From positions 124,001 to 188,000 of the forward strand of contig BROI01000019.1 in assembly GCA_027923505.1 (NCBI GenBank): a stretch of 64,000 nucleotides of DNA. The letters are read 5' to 3'. Position 1 is the stretch's first letter. Every line of letters starts with the position of its first letter. The notes beneath the pieces were generated by a model, which did not search any database, was not told the DNA's origin, and saw nothing but the letters and a program-made list of their open reading frames with translations. The stretch is from Mayamaea pseudoterrestris. Lineage: Eukaryota; Bacillariophyta; Bacillariophyceae; Sellaphorales; Sellaphoraceae. Both the position numbers and the translations under genes were made by a program. Positions 51,146-63,100 of the stretch are shown here, piece by piece.

Positions 51146-52916
51146 TCACGCCTCATTGGCCCGCTTTTCCTCCAACTTTTCAATCTGTCCGGTCGACACA
51201 AACTCGAGAATTTTCTCCGCACTCTTTGCCCCAATATTCGCAACTTTGGTCTTAGCGCCTTTGCCTAAACTCATGGCATTCTCCGGAGTCACGACAAAGT
51301 CAAGGTTCTGAAGCGCAGTGGCAACTTTCGAGTGGACGACACCGCCATTGCGATTGCCTTCCTTGAAATAAAACTCAGCAAGTGCCTGAAAGGCGCTCAC
51401 CACCGGAAGATTCTCTGGACACTTGCAACTGTCTTTCAGCGCCGCTTGCTTCTTCGCAGCCTTGTCGTCCTTAGCCTCGCGGAACCCAAGCTCGTTGACA
51501 AGGCTCCGTACAATATCAGCCACTGGCTGCGAGCGATTGGCCGCCACCATGGCGCCAACCTTGTGCTTGGCATCGCCTTCGTCATCCGGCAAGTCAATCA
51601 GCTTGGAGCACGACTTGAGCAATTTGTAAATGGCAGCCGTTGCCTTTTTAATGCCTTCATTGTTATGCAGCTCCAAATCAAGTTTATTGGCTTGTTTGAT
51701 CAAGTCGGCAATAGCTGGATCGCTGTCAGAAGTAGATGGCGCCTCACCTTTGGCTTCGGCAATGAGACGATCCATTTCCTCATCCTCCTCCTTGGTCGGC
51801 ATCTTCATAAGCCTGTCGTATTTGTAGTAAAAGAGTGAGAATCATCGATTCAAAAGCAACAAAGGATCGACCAAAAGAAACGCACCATGGTTGCCAGCGC
51901 GGGGCACTCTCCGCCTTGCCATGATATTGACACGCAACTCGCACGTTACGCTCCTCGTCAAAGGCTCCACTGCAAGTCACCGTCGCACCGTCGTCATGCA
52001 GCTTCAATCGGCCACCCTCACAAAGGGTGCATCGAGCCAGTCGTCCTCGCAAGGCTCCGTCCAAAACGCGAATCATGAGAACTGGCTTGGTTCCAGTCAC
52101 ATGCTGACGGTTCCACTGGAGAATTTCCTTCAAATCAGCGATTGAAAGCTTGTGAATGGCTCCATACGTTTCAACGAGAATACTCATGTCATCCTTGGTC
52201 TTTTTTGAGGCCGACGGTTTATCGTCCTGCGTCGCATCGTAACGACTCTTGATTTCCGCCAGCCACGTTTTACCAGCCGACGACTCGTTGTCGCCATCCT
52301 CCTTGCTCTTGGCAACGGCTGCCTTTTTCGCTTCCAGTATCTCTGCAATCTCATCAGCGCGACTTGGCAAAATGTCTCCACTGTCATCGCGCAAATTGTC
52401 GCGCACAAAATCATGGGCCGTGACGCCTTGCTGCACCATTTTGCGAGGAAGCGTAAAGCACTCCAAATGGTTCCAAAAAGTCATGTCAAAGTCGTCGCGA
52501 GGAGTGTGCGTTCCAATGCGCATCGCATCTTTTTCAATCTTGGACTTGCACTTTTTGCACGAGGCGCGGCTACTCTTGGCGAGCTATAAAAATGTGTTAT
52601 GTTTTGTTGAAAGGTGAAAGCATTGTGAATGAGTGGAAGGAAATCGCAAGTGCAGTCGTAGCAAATGAGAAGATTGCAGAGTTCATGTTATAACATTTAC
52701 ATGCAATATGGAAGAAGGAAAAGGAGATTGTCGAAACGTGTCAGACTGTTTGATTATGCGAACAGTGTCATTGGGACGAGCAAATGCAAGCAAGCCATGC
52801 GCCATGCACCCCATCGTCGAGACTGGTAAATTGAAGATTGAAGGCAGCATGATGCGTTGCGATCTTTATTGCTCAAACATATTCCTTACCTCGACCGAGT
52901 ACGTTGTACTGCTCAT
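51146..52916 (-). CDS. PARP-type zinc-finger protein with PADR1-like and pol-beta-like HhH domains
   Basis: Three exons on the minus strand. Exon 1 is only 27 nt (52916-52890, MSSTTYSVE). Intron 1 is 52889-52584 (GTAAGG...TTTTATAG, 306 nt). Exon 2 is 52583-51886, intron 2 is 51885-51813 (GTGCGT...CGACAG, 73 nt), exon 3 is 51812-51146; 463 aa. Residues ~8-60 form a PARP-type zinc finger (LAKSSRASCKKCKSKI, then WNHLECF). Residues ~130-240 resemble PADR1 (HVTGTKPVLMIRVLDGALRG with a CxxC ... C/C cluster). The C-terminus (~370-463) looks like the N-terminal helix-hairpin-helix domain of X-family polymerases (NGGVVHSKVATAL, IGAKSAEKILEFVSTG). Family knowledge points to binding of DNA breaks. No PARP catalytic or polymerase domain is present. 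Exon 1 is inferred from frame and signature. Confidence 0.78.
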
Positions 52917-53392
52917 GTTTGCTCAGAAAATAATAGTCAAGGGTACGTTTTCGCAATGGTTTGGCAGCGCAAGGTTGCCTTCGTGCATTTTGTGTGTTGC
53001 AGCTTCGTGCGGATCCAAGGCGCGCCAAGGCATATCTTAGCGGTACTCAGGCGCGGCAAACGCAAGATCCAATGCGTTTTGGCGATGCTACCGTTGATCA
53101 TCACGAGCTTGAACTTGGCAATTGATTGTTGGTCAAAGCGATTTGAACTTATGAATTGAGGTATTTTCGTTCGTATGCTCTGTTTGACCCCAAAGAATAC
53201 CAAGAAATATTGCACTCACTTGAATGAAGACATTACATTTACAGTTAGTGATGGCGTACGTATGGAGCTGGCTGCGATTAAAAATGTAACTCTTGATGTA
53301 TGTACCGTAGGTGCATGAAGTTCAAACTATCAATAAAATTAGCGAGTGAAAATAATGCATAGCTTATGTAGTTTAAGATACAAAAAGAACGT
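52917..53392. other. Intergenic region
   Basis: A 476-bp gap between the zinc-finger gene start and the 3' end of the next minus-strand gene. Overlapping frames on both strands (52857-53159 plus, 53215-52937 minus) have no domain. Nothing else is seen. Confidence 0.45.
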
Positions 53393-54196
53393 CTACGCCG
53401 CAGCCGCCCCTCTACTTGTGCACGACAATGGTCCACCGCCACTGGAGCAATCCAGCAGCTGCAACTGCTGATGCAGCTTTTGTAAATGCTGACAGCAATG
53501 GTTCTGCGCCATTACGGCTGACGGCGTCGTCATTGACGGATCAGCTTGTTGTTGCTGCCTTTTCAGCAGAGTGGCTTGCACCAGACTGCACGTGGCAACG
53601 TAGGCGACGGCCATGATGCAGTGACACTGCGTAACGTTGGCGACGCGGTTGTCTGCTTCCGCGGCAGCCATGGTTTGCTCATATCGTTTAGATAGCATGG
53701 TCAAGCACAGTCGCAAGAGTTTTCTAGCAGATGGTGACGGTGATGATGACTTGGCGTCTTGACTTTTGCGAACATTGCTGCTGCTGCAAAGTTGCGACGC
53801 AGCGTAGTTTTGTAGCGCAATGCAGGAATCAATCTCCAAGTCTCGTTCACCTTGATTCTCGCGTCCGTAGTCTTCAATGCGAATCAGAGTCGTTTGCTTG
53901 ACTCGGATGCTGCCATGGTCGTGAACAAACGCCGAGCTGCAAGCGTCATCAGATACAATGACAAACATGCCAAGTTCCTTGGAGTCTCGTCGCGGCTTGG
54001 TCAATCGTTGCATGGCGCGATGGACCGTTTGCTCCACCTTTTTTGCCTCCTCGTCCGACTGGCCTGACGATGCAATCTTGAGCAAGACGATCACGTCACG
54101 AAAGGTTGCCTTGGCTTGACTGTGGCATCCCTTCTCCATTAAGGAGCATCCAATGTTGTTGAGCGCGACTGCGCCTCGGTAAGCATGGTTCATCAT
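53393..54196 (-). CDS. Small TPR-like uncharacterised protein
   Basis: 267 aa, ATG 54196-54194, stop at 53395-53393. The N-terminus has one TPR-like helix pair (RGAVALNNIGCSLMEKGCHS then AKATFRDVIVLLK), a pattern often seen in large diatom families that carry a single degenerate TPR and no other domain. A polar Ser-rich stretch (KSSSPSPSARK) follows near 155. The last third is Gln/Ala-rich (QHLQKLHQQLQLL). No membrane segment or signal. Function unknown. Confidence in a real gene rests on composition and the TPR-like start. Confidence 0.6.
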   Translation of the reverse strand: MMNHAYRGAVALNNIGCSLMEKGCHSQAKATFRDVIVLLKIASSGQSDEEAKKVEQTVHRAMQRLTKPRRDSKELGMFVIVSDDACSSAFVHDHGSIRVKQTTLIRIEDYGRENQGERDLEIDSCIALQNYAASQLCSSSNVRKSQDAKSSSPSPSARKLLRLCLTMLSKRYEQTMAAAEADNRVANVTQCHCIMAVAYVATCSLVQATLLKRQQQQADPSMTTPSAVMAQNHCCQHLQKLHQQLQLLDCSSGGGPLSCTSRGAAAA

Positions 54197-54858
54197 GATC
54201 TATATATAGTAGGTTTGGTTGTTGATTGCACGAATTACAATTGTGAGAGGAGAGGAGGAGAAGAGGCTTGTCGACAAACGCTCGAGCGATTAGTCCGAAT
54301 GCAAACGTGACTTCGTTTTCTCGGACTTTCTTTTTCCGTTCTTCGCATCATATGGCAGATGTTTTGTGTGTCAATGGCAAATAAAGTACGTTTTCCTACA
54401 ACCTGACGCACAGTGACGCTTTGGAAAGTGCGTGAGTGATCTTGGTCTGACTCGACCAGATTTTTCACCGTATGGCAAAGCCATGTTTGCTCAATAAAGT
54501 AGCTAGTACATGGGGTCCATAACCTACCTTACTATAGAATAGTATTACCTTAGAGAATTATATTATTCAAAAGAGCAGAAGTGGCAGTTAAAACATGCGC
54601 TGAAAGCAGTACACTTAATTACCTGCAGGTTGAATTTCAATGCGAGTCCGACCATGGCGATAGGGAAACGTACTCGGAAAGGCACAGCATGCATCCGGAG
54701 TAATTATGGTTCACCTTTGTGACACATTCGTCACTCGGCGAGATTCCGAGACGAAACGGTTGAGTGCCGGATGATTCATTTTCTTTCGGAAGCTTCTTTG
54801 ATCGTCGCATTTGATCCGGTCACACTTGCCAACGCGAATAGCTTGTTGACGTCGCACC
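54197..54858. other. Divergent intergenic region
   Basis: A 662-bp gap. A minus-strand frame of 77 codons (54468-54235) and forward short frames are open without coding character. AT-rich segments near 54520-54570 may be promoter. No motif is named. Confidence 0.45.
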
Positions 54859-56652
54859 ATGCTCTTCTTTCTTGACATGCCAAACAACATATGCGGCGAC
54901 AGCAGCAGCAATGCTGATTCTCATTCGTGGTTGTGGATCGGTCTATGGCTGTGCCTCTACAAGATCTATGCGGCATCATTGATGGCCCTTTGCTCCGGCG
55001 AGTCCACGTCTGACGAAACAACATACTCTCGTCGCTGCTTGCTGTCAAACGTCAAGGAACACTTGCTGGTATCGATATGTCCCAGGCGAAGAGCAAGATT
55101 TTTAAAATGTCAACAGCGTCGGCGCAAAACTTGTCGACGAAGGGACGACGAAGAAGGTGACAGCAACGAATCTCACCAAGAATCTGCATCATCATCATCG
55201 TCATGCTGTCGCCAGGCGGACCAATGCTGCGACAAGCTATGCGAGTTTGGCAAGGCGTTCTTCAAGCTTCACTTGCCTCCTCCACTTCCCTTTTTCAAGC
55301 GACGCAAGTCCAAGCAGCAGAATGCATCTTGTCCCGATGACGCTGCTGACAATGATACCAGTTCATCGTCCGGCGACTCATCCACGTCTGAAACAATTAC
55401 GAAACCGCCCCAGCATACAGTGCCGCAGCCACTACAGAAACCATCTCGATCATCATCAACACTATTGATTGACATGGCCCGCATGCAGCAGTGGAACGTG
55501 TTACTGAATCACGTCAATCGCCGCGGCGCCAAGCATCGCGACCAGGATGGCTTGCATCCCCTCCATTGGGCCTGCAGCGGATCACCGCCACTCGCCGTAG
55601 TACAAGCCCTCCTTGACGCTTACCCATCGGCGGCGCGCAAGCTGGATGCGGAAGGATCGACGCCGCTGCATTTTGCGACGCACTACGCGGCGCCACTCGC
55701 CGTGATGGAGTGTTTGCTGATGGCGTATCCGAAAGCGGTCAAGATGCAGGACAAGTATGGTCGGACGCCACTATATCATGCCGTGGAAAAGTCGCTGAGT
55801 CTTGATGTCATCAAGCTGCTCGTCAATGTTGATGCTGGTTGCATATTGCTACCATGTTTGCCCAAGAGCAAGCGAACTGCAGCGCCAGTCGAAACGCGAG
55901 ACGTTGCCGTTCGAACGCCACTGTACTTGGCGTGGGCGTCTGCGCTCAAGGATCGATCCACGCGACTCAAGTGCAAGGGCAAGCAGTGGGACAAGGCTGA
56001 ATGGTTGCTGCAGCAGGCTGCAATGACACGAGCGAATGTTGACGCCAAGAGTTTGTTGGAGCAGATTGTGACAATGGATTTGTTCATGCCGGAGCAACTA
56101 GTTAATTTTGTCTTGCATGCTCGACCCGAACTTGGCAATGAACCAAACGCGTTAATGACAGCCGCGTCGATGCAACATTACTCGTGTGAGCGCGCCATAC
56201 ATCTCATTCGCGCGTTGCTGCATCATAATACTGCCGCTGCTTCGGCATTGACGGGCAATGGAAGATCCATTTTGGCCTGCGCCGCCAACGCAAATCAGCC
56301 ATGGGAAGTGATACAAGCATTGTTCGAGTTTTCGCCAGAGATGATTCAATGGCGAGATGCACGCACCGGGCTTGCGCCCGCCATGTTGGCAGCAGCGAGC
56401 GAGCAAGTGACTGTCATGAGGCAAGGCGTGCATGGAGTCATTGATTCGGATCCTTACAATTTGCTGCCGGCCAAGGAAAAGGAGCTGTTGAACGCGTCAA
56501 CAATGACGACAATGCCGTCTACATCATTGGAAGCACCTATCAATCATGATGCATTACATTTGAATACAATATATAATTTGCTGCAAATGGATCCATCGGT
56601 TGTATGGAATGCGAGCAACCGTCCGTTATCACGCCCTATTTTGATGGCGTAA
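54859..56652 (+). CDS. Ankyrin-repeat protein with N-terminal hydrophobic segment
   Basis: 597 aa, ATG 54859, TAA 56652. Residues ~24-46 are hydrophobic (WLWIGLWLCLYKIYAASLMA) and could anchor the protein. Residues 75-195 are basic then Cys/Ser-rich and probably disordered. From ~205 to 320 there are clear ankyrin repeats: DGLHPLHWACSGSPPLAVVQ, GSTPLHFATHYAAPLAVMEC, GRTPLYHAVEKSLSLDVIKL. Further degenerate repeats run to ~500 (NGRSILACAANANQPWEVIQ). The run PSAARKLDAEG / PKAVKMQDKYG is typical of diatom ankyrin proteins. Partner unknown. The Copia element begins 148 bp after the stop. Confidence 0.75.
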   Translation: MLFFLDMPNNICGDSSSNADSHSWLWIGLWLCLYKIYAASLMALCSGESTSDETTYSRRCLLSNVKEHLLVSICPRRRARFLKCQQRRRKTCRRRDDEEGDSNESHQESASSSSSCCRQADQCCDKLCEFGKAFFKLHLPPPLPFFKRRKSKQQNASCPDDAADNDTSSSSGDSSTSETITKPPQHTVPQPLQKPSRSSSTLLIDMARMQQWNVLLNHVNRRGAKHRDQDGLHPLHWACSGSPPLAVVQALLDAYPSAARKLDAEGSTPLHFATHYAAPLAVMECLLMAYPKAVKMQDKYGRTPLYHAVEKSLSLDVIKLLVNVDAGCILLPCLPKSKRTAAPVETRDVAVRTPLYLAWASALKDRSTRLKCKGKQWDKAEWLLQQAAMTRANVDAKSLLEQIVTMDLFMPEQLVNFVLHARPELGNEPNALMTAASMQHYSCERAIHLIRALLHHNTAAASALTGNGRSILACAANANQPWEVIQALFEFSPEMIQWRDARTGLAPAMLAAASEQVTVMRQGVHGVIDSDPYNLLPAKEKELLNASTMTTMPSTSLEAPINHDALHLNTIYNLLQMDPSVVWNASNRPLSRPILMA

Positions 56653-56800
56653 TAAGAACACGGACTCTCACTGTGGACACATTTATGTTCTATATAATCT
56701 TTTGGCTGTACATAAGATATATTTTCTTTCTTATACGTATATATACAAATATTATCTGGCACCTGCTAATCCATGTCCTCATCATGTACCTACTTTGTTC

Positions 56801-57337
56801 TGTTGGAACATGTCTGGGAGAACACTAATTTAGCTACCCTTTGGTGATTCGGTTATGAGGGCTTTGCCGCGTCAGTCGACGGGCACCACTGGCTGGACCT
56901 CGGGACCGATGCACCCGATCACCGATTCGCTCATCTTTCTTTGTACCCTTTAAACTAAAAGCATGCCATAGACCTATTGTTATACCAAACAATAAGCCTA
57001 TAAAGCCTACAGCTATATATCTAGGATTACTCCCAGTTGAATAAGAAGCGGGAACGTGGATATCAACAGGCAAGTACCCAGTGGCCCTACCGATCCATCG
57101 GCCACGAACCAGACTGTTGCAATTGCCGCATAATTGGCCGGAGACGGACAAGCTGACTGGAAACGGTTGGTCTGCAAGGAATACAGCCTATCAACCGTCG
57201 AGTAGAGTCATTGTAGCAGGCCAGTCCTCCTTTGATCCGAACGGCACCCGCAAACGGATTCATTGAGTAGCGTCAGTGATAGTCATTCCGCTGCAGCAAC
57301 CCGACCAAGCTCACAGCTGTGCAAGCTTGTTCTAACA
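56801..57337 (+). repeat. 5' LTR of the Copia element
   Basis: Starts TGTTGGAACA and ends TTCTAACA, with the short inverted TGTT/AACA ends usual for LTRs, giving ~537 bp. The right boundary is set by the primer-binding site that follows directly and by the gag start 45 bp on. The partner LTR is outside the window, so the left boundary and target duplication are not confirmed. Confidence 0.75.
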
Positions 57338-57352
57338 GGTTACCGAGCCCAA
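57338..57352 (+). other. Putative primer-binding site of the Copia element
   Basis: GGTTACCGAGCCC begins directly after the LTR end and resembles the TGGTATCAGAGC-like sites of other Copia elements that pair with an initiator or internal part of tRNA-Met. The match to a specific tRNA cannot be checked here. Confidence 0.5.
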
Positions 57353-57381
57353 ATTACAACACCACTGTGTCCAACATTACC

Positions 57382-60132
57382 ATGAGTGCGCCGGATGATC
57401 CGAAGTACTTAGCCCTCCTAGCGCAAGTAGGAGAAGCGGAGGAGAAAGCTGGGGTCGCCATCGCAACGACAGCGTCCATCAAGGCCGAACTAGACGCCCT
57501 GAACGAGAGAGCAGCGTCGTACCAACAGTTCATGGATCTCGAAACGGATGCAGCCATGCGCGCGAAGCTCGCTGAAACGTTTGATCCGTTCCAAGCTCGC
57601 CTCGCCGGAAAAGCCACGGAGTATGCGGCTGCCGTGAGCTCCGAGGAAGCTGCCAAGGCAGCGGCTGTCGAGACCAGGAATACGCTCGAGACGATACGAG
57701 CCTTTATCCTTGCCGACTCAGACGAAGCTTTCATCCAAGTAACAGGACGCAACAAGGCGGCGAAGAAACAGCCGGCGGCCGCAGATGCCACTCCTAAACC
57801 CGCGCCGCCTCAGCCATCCGCTGGTCCGAGTCCTGCCGCCACAGCAACACCCACCACGACAGCGATCGTCCCAGCAGCTATCACACCTACTCCTGGCACT
57901 ATTCCACCGAAGGCGTCGAAGAAAGTGATCAAGAGACGGTCCAAGAAACTCTCCACTGCCGCTCAAGCCGCCCTGGACGATCAAGCCATGGCCGAGCAGC
58001 TTGCTCTCAACAAGGCCGCCGCCGGTGCTACTGCCGCCAGTGCGGACCGCACCTACTCTGCCCTCGAACCCGGCAACGACGGTTACACCGACAGCGACGC
58101 CGGGAGCAGCGAGCGCTCAACCGTCTTTGACTTGACAAACACTGAGATCGGGTTCCGCCTCTTCGATACAGCCATCGATCCTAGTCAGCTCCGCACGCTC
58201 ACCTACGAAACGATCGGGCTAGACGATTTACTCGATGCATCAGGGCAGTTCCGCCGCGATTGGCGCACCAACCATCTCTATCCCAGCATCCGCAACCAGC
58301 TGGTCGCTTTGATCGGCCTCCTCGACATCGATGGCACCGACGAAGCGAATCGCCTTCTGTCGATTTTCGACTCGCTTGCCTCGTCCAAAACGCTACCTTT
58401 GGTGTTTGCTGACAGTGAGACCAAGAACAAGTATGGCGTATTCAATGCTACTCGCCTTCTCAAGAAGCTTTCGCAGTGCAGTACCCTCACGCGCGCGGGT
58501 CAAGACGGGGATCGTGTGTTCCAGTTTCTCTTTCCATCCGGCGACATCCTTAAAGCACTGCAAGTGGCCACCTCTGCCTCTCCGTTCTATTAGTCGTCGC
58601 CGTCGCGATCTTCTCCAAATGAGGAACCAAAGTTCCTTCTTGGCCGCGGCAACCGGCAAACTCCGGTGTTGCACACCCAGCGCTATGAATCACCCGCTCC
58701 GTCTGGGCGACAGATCCTATGGGACCCGCTCACGCAGTACGGTACCGACAACATCCACCGCTCTTACGCCCGGGAGGAAGTCCTAGAGGAACGTCAGCGC
58801 AACCCTCCACAGCGCCATGTATCTCCTAGTTGGGAATACATCACGTATCCGTCCCCAGAGGATCTTACCCTCGACGAAGAGACGCAGCGTTTCCCGCACT
58901 GGCTCGCTTTCTGCTCCGCCTCTGCGTCCAAGGACCCGATTCCCATCTACCCGATCCCTTATCATATTCCTCTCATGGATCGTCGCATGGCCATGGCTGC
59001 TCTTACCGATCACAGTCGCCTGGCCACGGCTGAGATGCTCGCCAAGTTTGCGAAGAACAGCTCCATGCCTGTTTACGTCCCGCCGCCTACGCCCGCCACA
59101 CCTGCCTCTGTCGAAGCGTCACTCATCCTCTGGTATAATCACCTTGCCCTTTTCGGGCAAGCTCATGGATTCTTCATTCCTCCACTTCATACCATGATTG
59201 TTGACGACGACCTTGGCGCCTGGGGCAAGTACTTGAATATTCACCAACATGGTTACACCGAGACCATTTGGCAGACGCATCTTCTGATGTATCTCAAGAA
59301 CCCCAAAACCGGGCTGAACAGTGAGAAGACTCCGGTCCGCCTTCGCAGTTGTGTTGAAACGGCTACCAACGGCTACCATGCTCTGTATCTTCTCGGGGTT
59401 GAAGCCAACAGTCGCCTGCGCGAACGTCCCGAGCTCCTGGAGGCGCCTCGTCAATTGGCTACCCAATCTGTCAGTGCCTATCTCAACGCATGGATTGGCT
59501 ACGCCAACAAGAAGCTTCTTGGACTTACCATTCTCTCCGATCGCGGTTTCGTGGCCGGTTTTGTCGCGGGTCTCCTCCCGTTCTACCATCAGCATTACGG
59601 TTTGCACCTCCTCAACTGCCTCCGCTTCGCGCCTTGGGACCGTTGCCTTCCATCGAAGTTTCATCCTACCGCACTCACCAACACCATGAGCGATATCGTC
59701 GGTGAGTCTCACACTAGCGACGCTCTGTTTGCGACTCCTCGGGCCTCCGTTCGCCCTGCGCTTCCTCCCAGTCCTCCGCCCGCGACTCGATCGGGCCGCG
59801 TCTACAACGCTCATCAAGTCCGCTTTACCGACCACTCCGACGATTCCTCGGTCGACCCCTCTCCTCCACTAGACTCGGCTGCCCTCATTGCCGCCCTTGA
59901 GGCCACTGGTGAGTATACTGTTCACGCTCTTGATCGTGATCGCCAACTTTCTCCTTGCGGCTGGTGCCTTGAGGATCACCTCGCCTCCGCCAACTGCCCT
60001 CTCGTTGTGCGCCTTTGCCGCGACTGCTCTCCCGGGTCTATCTCTACCTTAACCCGCAAGTTGGACGCTCTCCTTCGAACTCAACCGCGCCCGCCTACCG
60101 CTTCCGCTCCCGCCTCGGCGGATTTTCAGTAG
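57382..60132 (+). other. gag region of the Copia element
   Basis: Begins at ATG 57382. The first part is Ala-rich and helical, then Pro/Thr-rich, then basic, as in structural proteins of Copia elements. Toward the end there is a short cysteine-rich motif (CGWCLEDHLASANC), a possible nucleic-acid-binding knuckle. Treated as part of a virus-like element; not further resolved. Confidence 0.7.
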
Positions 60133-63100
60133 CCCGGCATGCCGACCATCCCTCCGCATGTGAACGGGTTTTTGATATTACTGCCGTTGTCGGGACAGAA
60201 TCCGGACGAGATCCTGGTTTACCTCTCGTCTGTCCCGGTCTACCCTCCGAAGGGGACGTTTTGTCCCATCCTCTACCCTTTGAACCACCTCCGGCGACCC
60301 TGCCTGTTTGTGCGCCTCCAACCCTCTCTTCTTCCTCCCTCGGCTTGGATTCGGGGAGGGCCCCACCCAGTGACACTATCGATGACGCCATCGACCTCCG
60401 GGATTCGCCAGATTCCTTTTCCGACCTTCTTGATGATGAGCCGGTCCCTTTTGGCTCTTCGCCTACCCCGTCGCCCGTTCCGTTCGCGACGCCCGAGGCC
60501 AATGCCGCCTGCGCACCTATACCGCCTCCCGGCCTCGTCGGCGACGGTGCGGCCCCGCAATGTACGGCTGCCGAGCGCGCACCTATGCGTCATAACGATG
60601 CGACCCGTCATAACGATGCGACCCGGATCGAGCAAGTGATATGCGAGATGGAGATCCTCGACTTGACAACAATTGGCCTGGACTGCATTATGGACGACGA
60701 AGGCTACACAGACGATGATTGCCCCATGGTCGACTACGCCCAAGATGCCGAAAATTGTTCCGCCTTTGCGGCGCACGCCCCAAACGAGGATCCCGACGAC
60801 GGCCACGGCAATCCCGATGATGTTGTCTACCATCTGAACCAAGTTCTCCTTGCCTCCAAAGCGGAAAACATTCCTGACGACGCCATCCTGGAGTCCATCA
60901 CCGCTACTCATTCGCCTGCGGACCGCGGCCTACACGAGTTCACTCGCATCTGTTGCCGCATGCCCGAGTGCACGGTAAATGAAGTGTATGAAATCCATCG
61001 CGCCACTCATGGCGACAGCCTGGCCGATCGCGGCCACATGGACGCTGGAGCATCACTGTCCACCACTCCGGCTAAAGAGCTGCTCTGGAATTACCGCACC
61101 GTTGATGGTCCTACCCTCGTCGTCGCAGACGGCTCCCGACATAAGGCCATCGGAATCGGTTTCGCAAAGGTGCCTCGTCTACCCACAGAGCGACCCTGGC
61201 GTCATTCCACAATTGGCCCTACGCACGAGTTTATTCCGGTCTACCATACGCCTGGAGTCACCGCCACCATTTTATTGCCTCATCACATCTCCAAGCACTT
61301 CCACTGCAGCGGCCATAGCACTGTAACGTCCTACGACATATCGTCCTCGACCATCAAGTTTACTTCCTGCCTCCGTCGTGCTACTGCCGATATCTCTTTG
61401 ACGCTTGATCTTGTTGGCGGCCTCACCTACACCGGCCCCTGGACGCGTCCGTCTGCTCTTGAGCATCTCCAACCCCTACCGCGCTCGGAGGATTTCTGCG
61501 TCCACCAAGTCTCTGGCGCGCGCCCATGTCTCTGTGGGACAAGTCCTTGCCCGGCGTTCAAAGGCTTCTGCACGGTTATTGATGCGCCGCCTGCGCCCGT
61601 CAGTCTACACGCTCTTGTTGGCGACCCGATCCAGTACCACGTCCATCACTTGACCCATCGCCAAACAGCTGTCCTCTGGCACCAGCGCTGCGCTCACCTC
61701 AATCACCGGCGCATGTCCCAGCTTCATCAACATGTACGCGGCGTCCCGCGACTACCGCTTACCGACAGTCTGGACAACTGTCCTACCTGCCAACAGGCGA
61801 AGCTCACTCGTGCCGCCCGCGGTCATGGTGACTCGCGACGCGCCACAGTCCCATTTCAAGGGCTCTCGGTTGATTTTGGTTTCATGGTACAAAAGCCCAC
61901 CAACTCTGAGCGCGTTCGCGATCTTACTGGCGTCAACGGTGAAACGTGCTACTGCCTAGTGGAAGACCATTTCTCTGGAGCTCTTTTTGCTCGTACTTTT
62001 CGCACCAAAGCGCCTCCCTTGGCGTATCTTTCTGAATTCCTCGCTGCTCACAATCCTGGCGAAGGCGTCGATCGCTACGTTCGGTTTGAGCTTGGCGGCG
62101 AACTCGGCCGTTGCGCCGCTCTCGTCGACTTGTTTGGCTCCGCCGGCTACTCGGTTGAGACTACTGCACCCGACTCGTCGCACCAGAATGGCCCAGTTGA
62201 ACGTCCTCATCGCACGATCGCCGCTGGCGTCCGCTCTTCCTTGATAGGTGCCGGGCTTGAACCAAAGTACTGGCCCTATGCTCTACATCATTTCCTCCGC
62301 GTCTTCAATGCCACTATGCCTTGTGGGGATGACCACAAGACGCCGTTCGAACTGTGCGTCGGTCATCAACCCGACATGTCCAATTTTAAGACGTTTGGCT
62401 GCCGTCTGTATGCCCTCCCTAGTCACGGCCGTTCCGCCAAAACCCTCAACGAAGCGAGGACTGGTGTTTTCCTGGGATACGCGCGGACAACCAAGAATGC
62501 CCTATACCTGGACCTTGCCAATGGGCAAATCAAGACTTGCCAGCATGTCTCGTTTGACGAGTCTTTCAATGATTTGCCGTTTCACTTAAAGCCTCCCAAT
62601 GCGCAACGGCTCGATACAATCCGCGATGACGCCGAGGATCAGGCAGATAATCACCCTCTGGCCCCTACCGACTTAGAGCAATCTCTTCTCGACCTCGACG
62701 TTTCTCCCAACATGTTCTACCATACCACCGCCATATCAATGGCCTTGCGCGACGGCGCCATTGCGTGTGACTTTGCACAATGCGAGTACTTGTCTCGGCC
62801 CTACGTGTCGGAGTTTCACTCGCTGCCTACCGCCCGCTTTCGTAGCTTTCCTGCTTTTCGCAAGAAATTTGTTGGCTCCTACGTTGGTGCCATCAACGGC
62901 ACTCCTGTGTATACTGCCGACGACATCGCCGTCCAGATTGCTGCGCTTGCAGCCACGGCTCTCCATTCCGAAGTAACTCTCGACCTCGCCCCTATTGCGT
63001 CTACCGATCGTTCCCTTCGAACGACGCCTCTCCATCTCCGCCTCGCGGACATTCGCCGTATCAGCGCTCTTATTGCTGTTGATGGGGAGGGGGACAGCGC

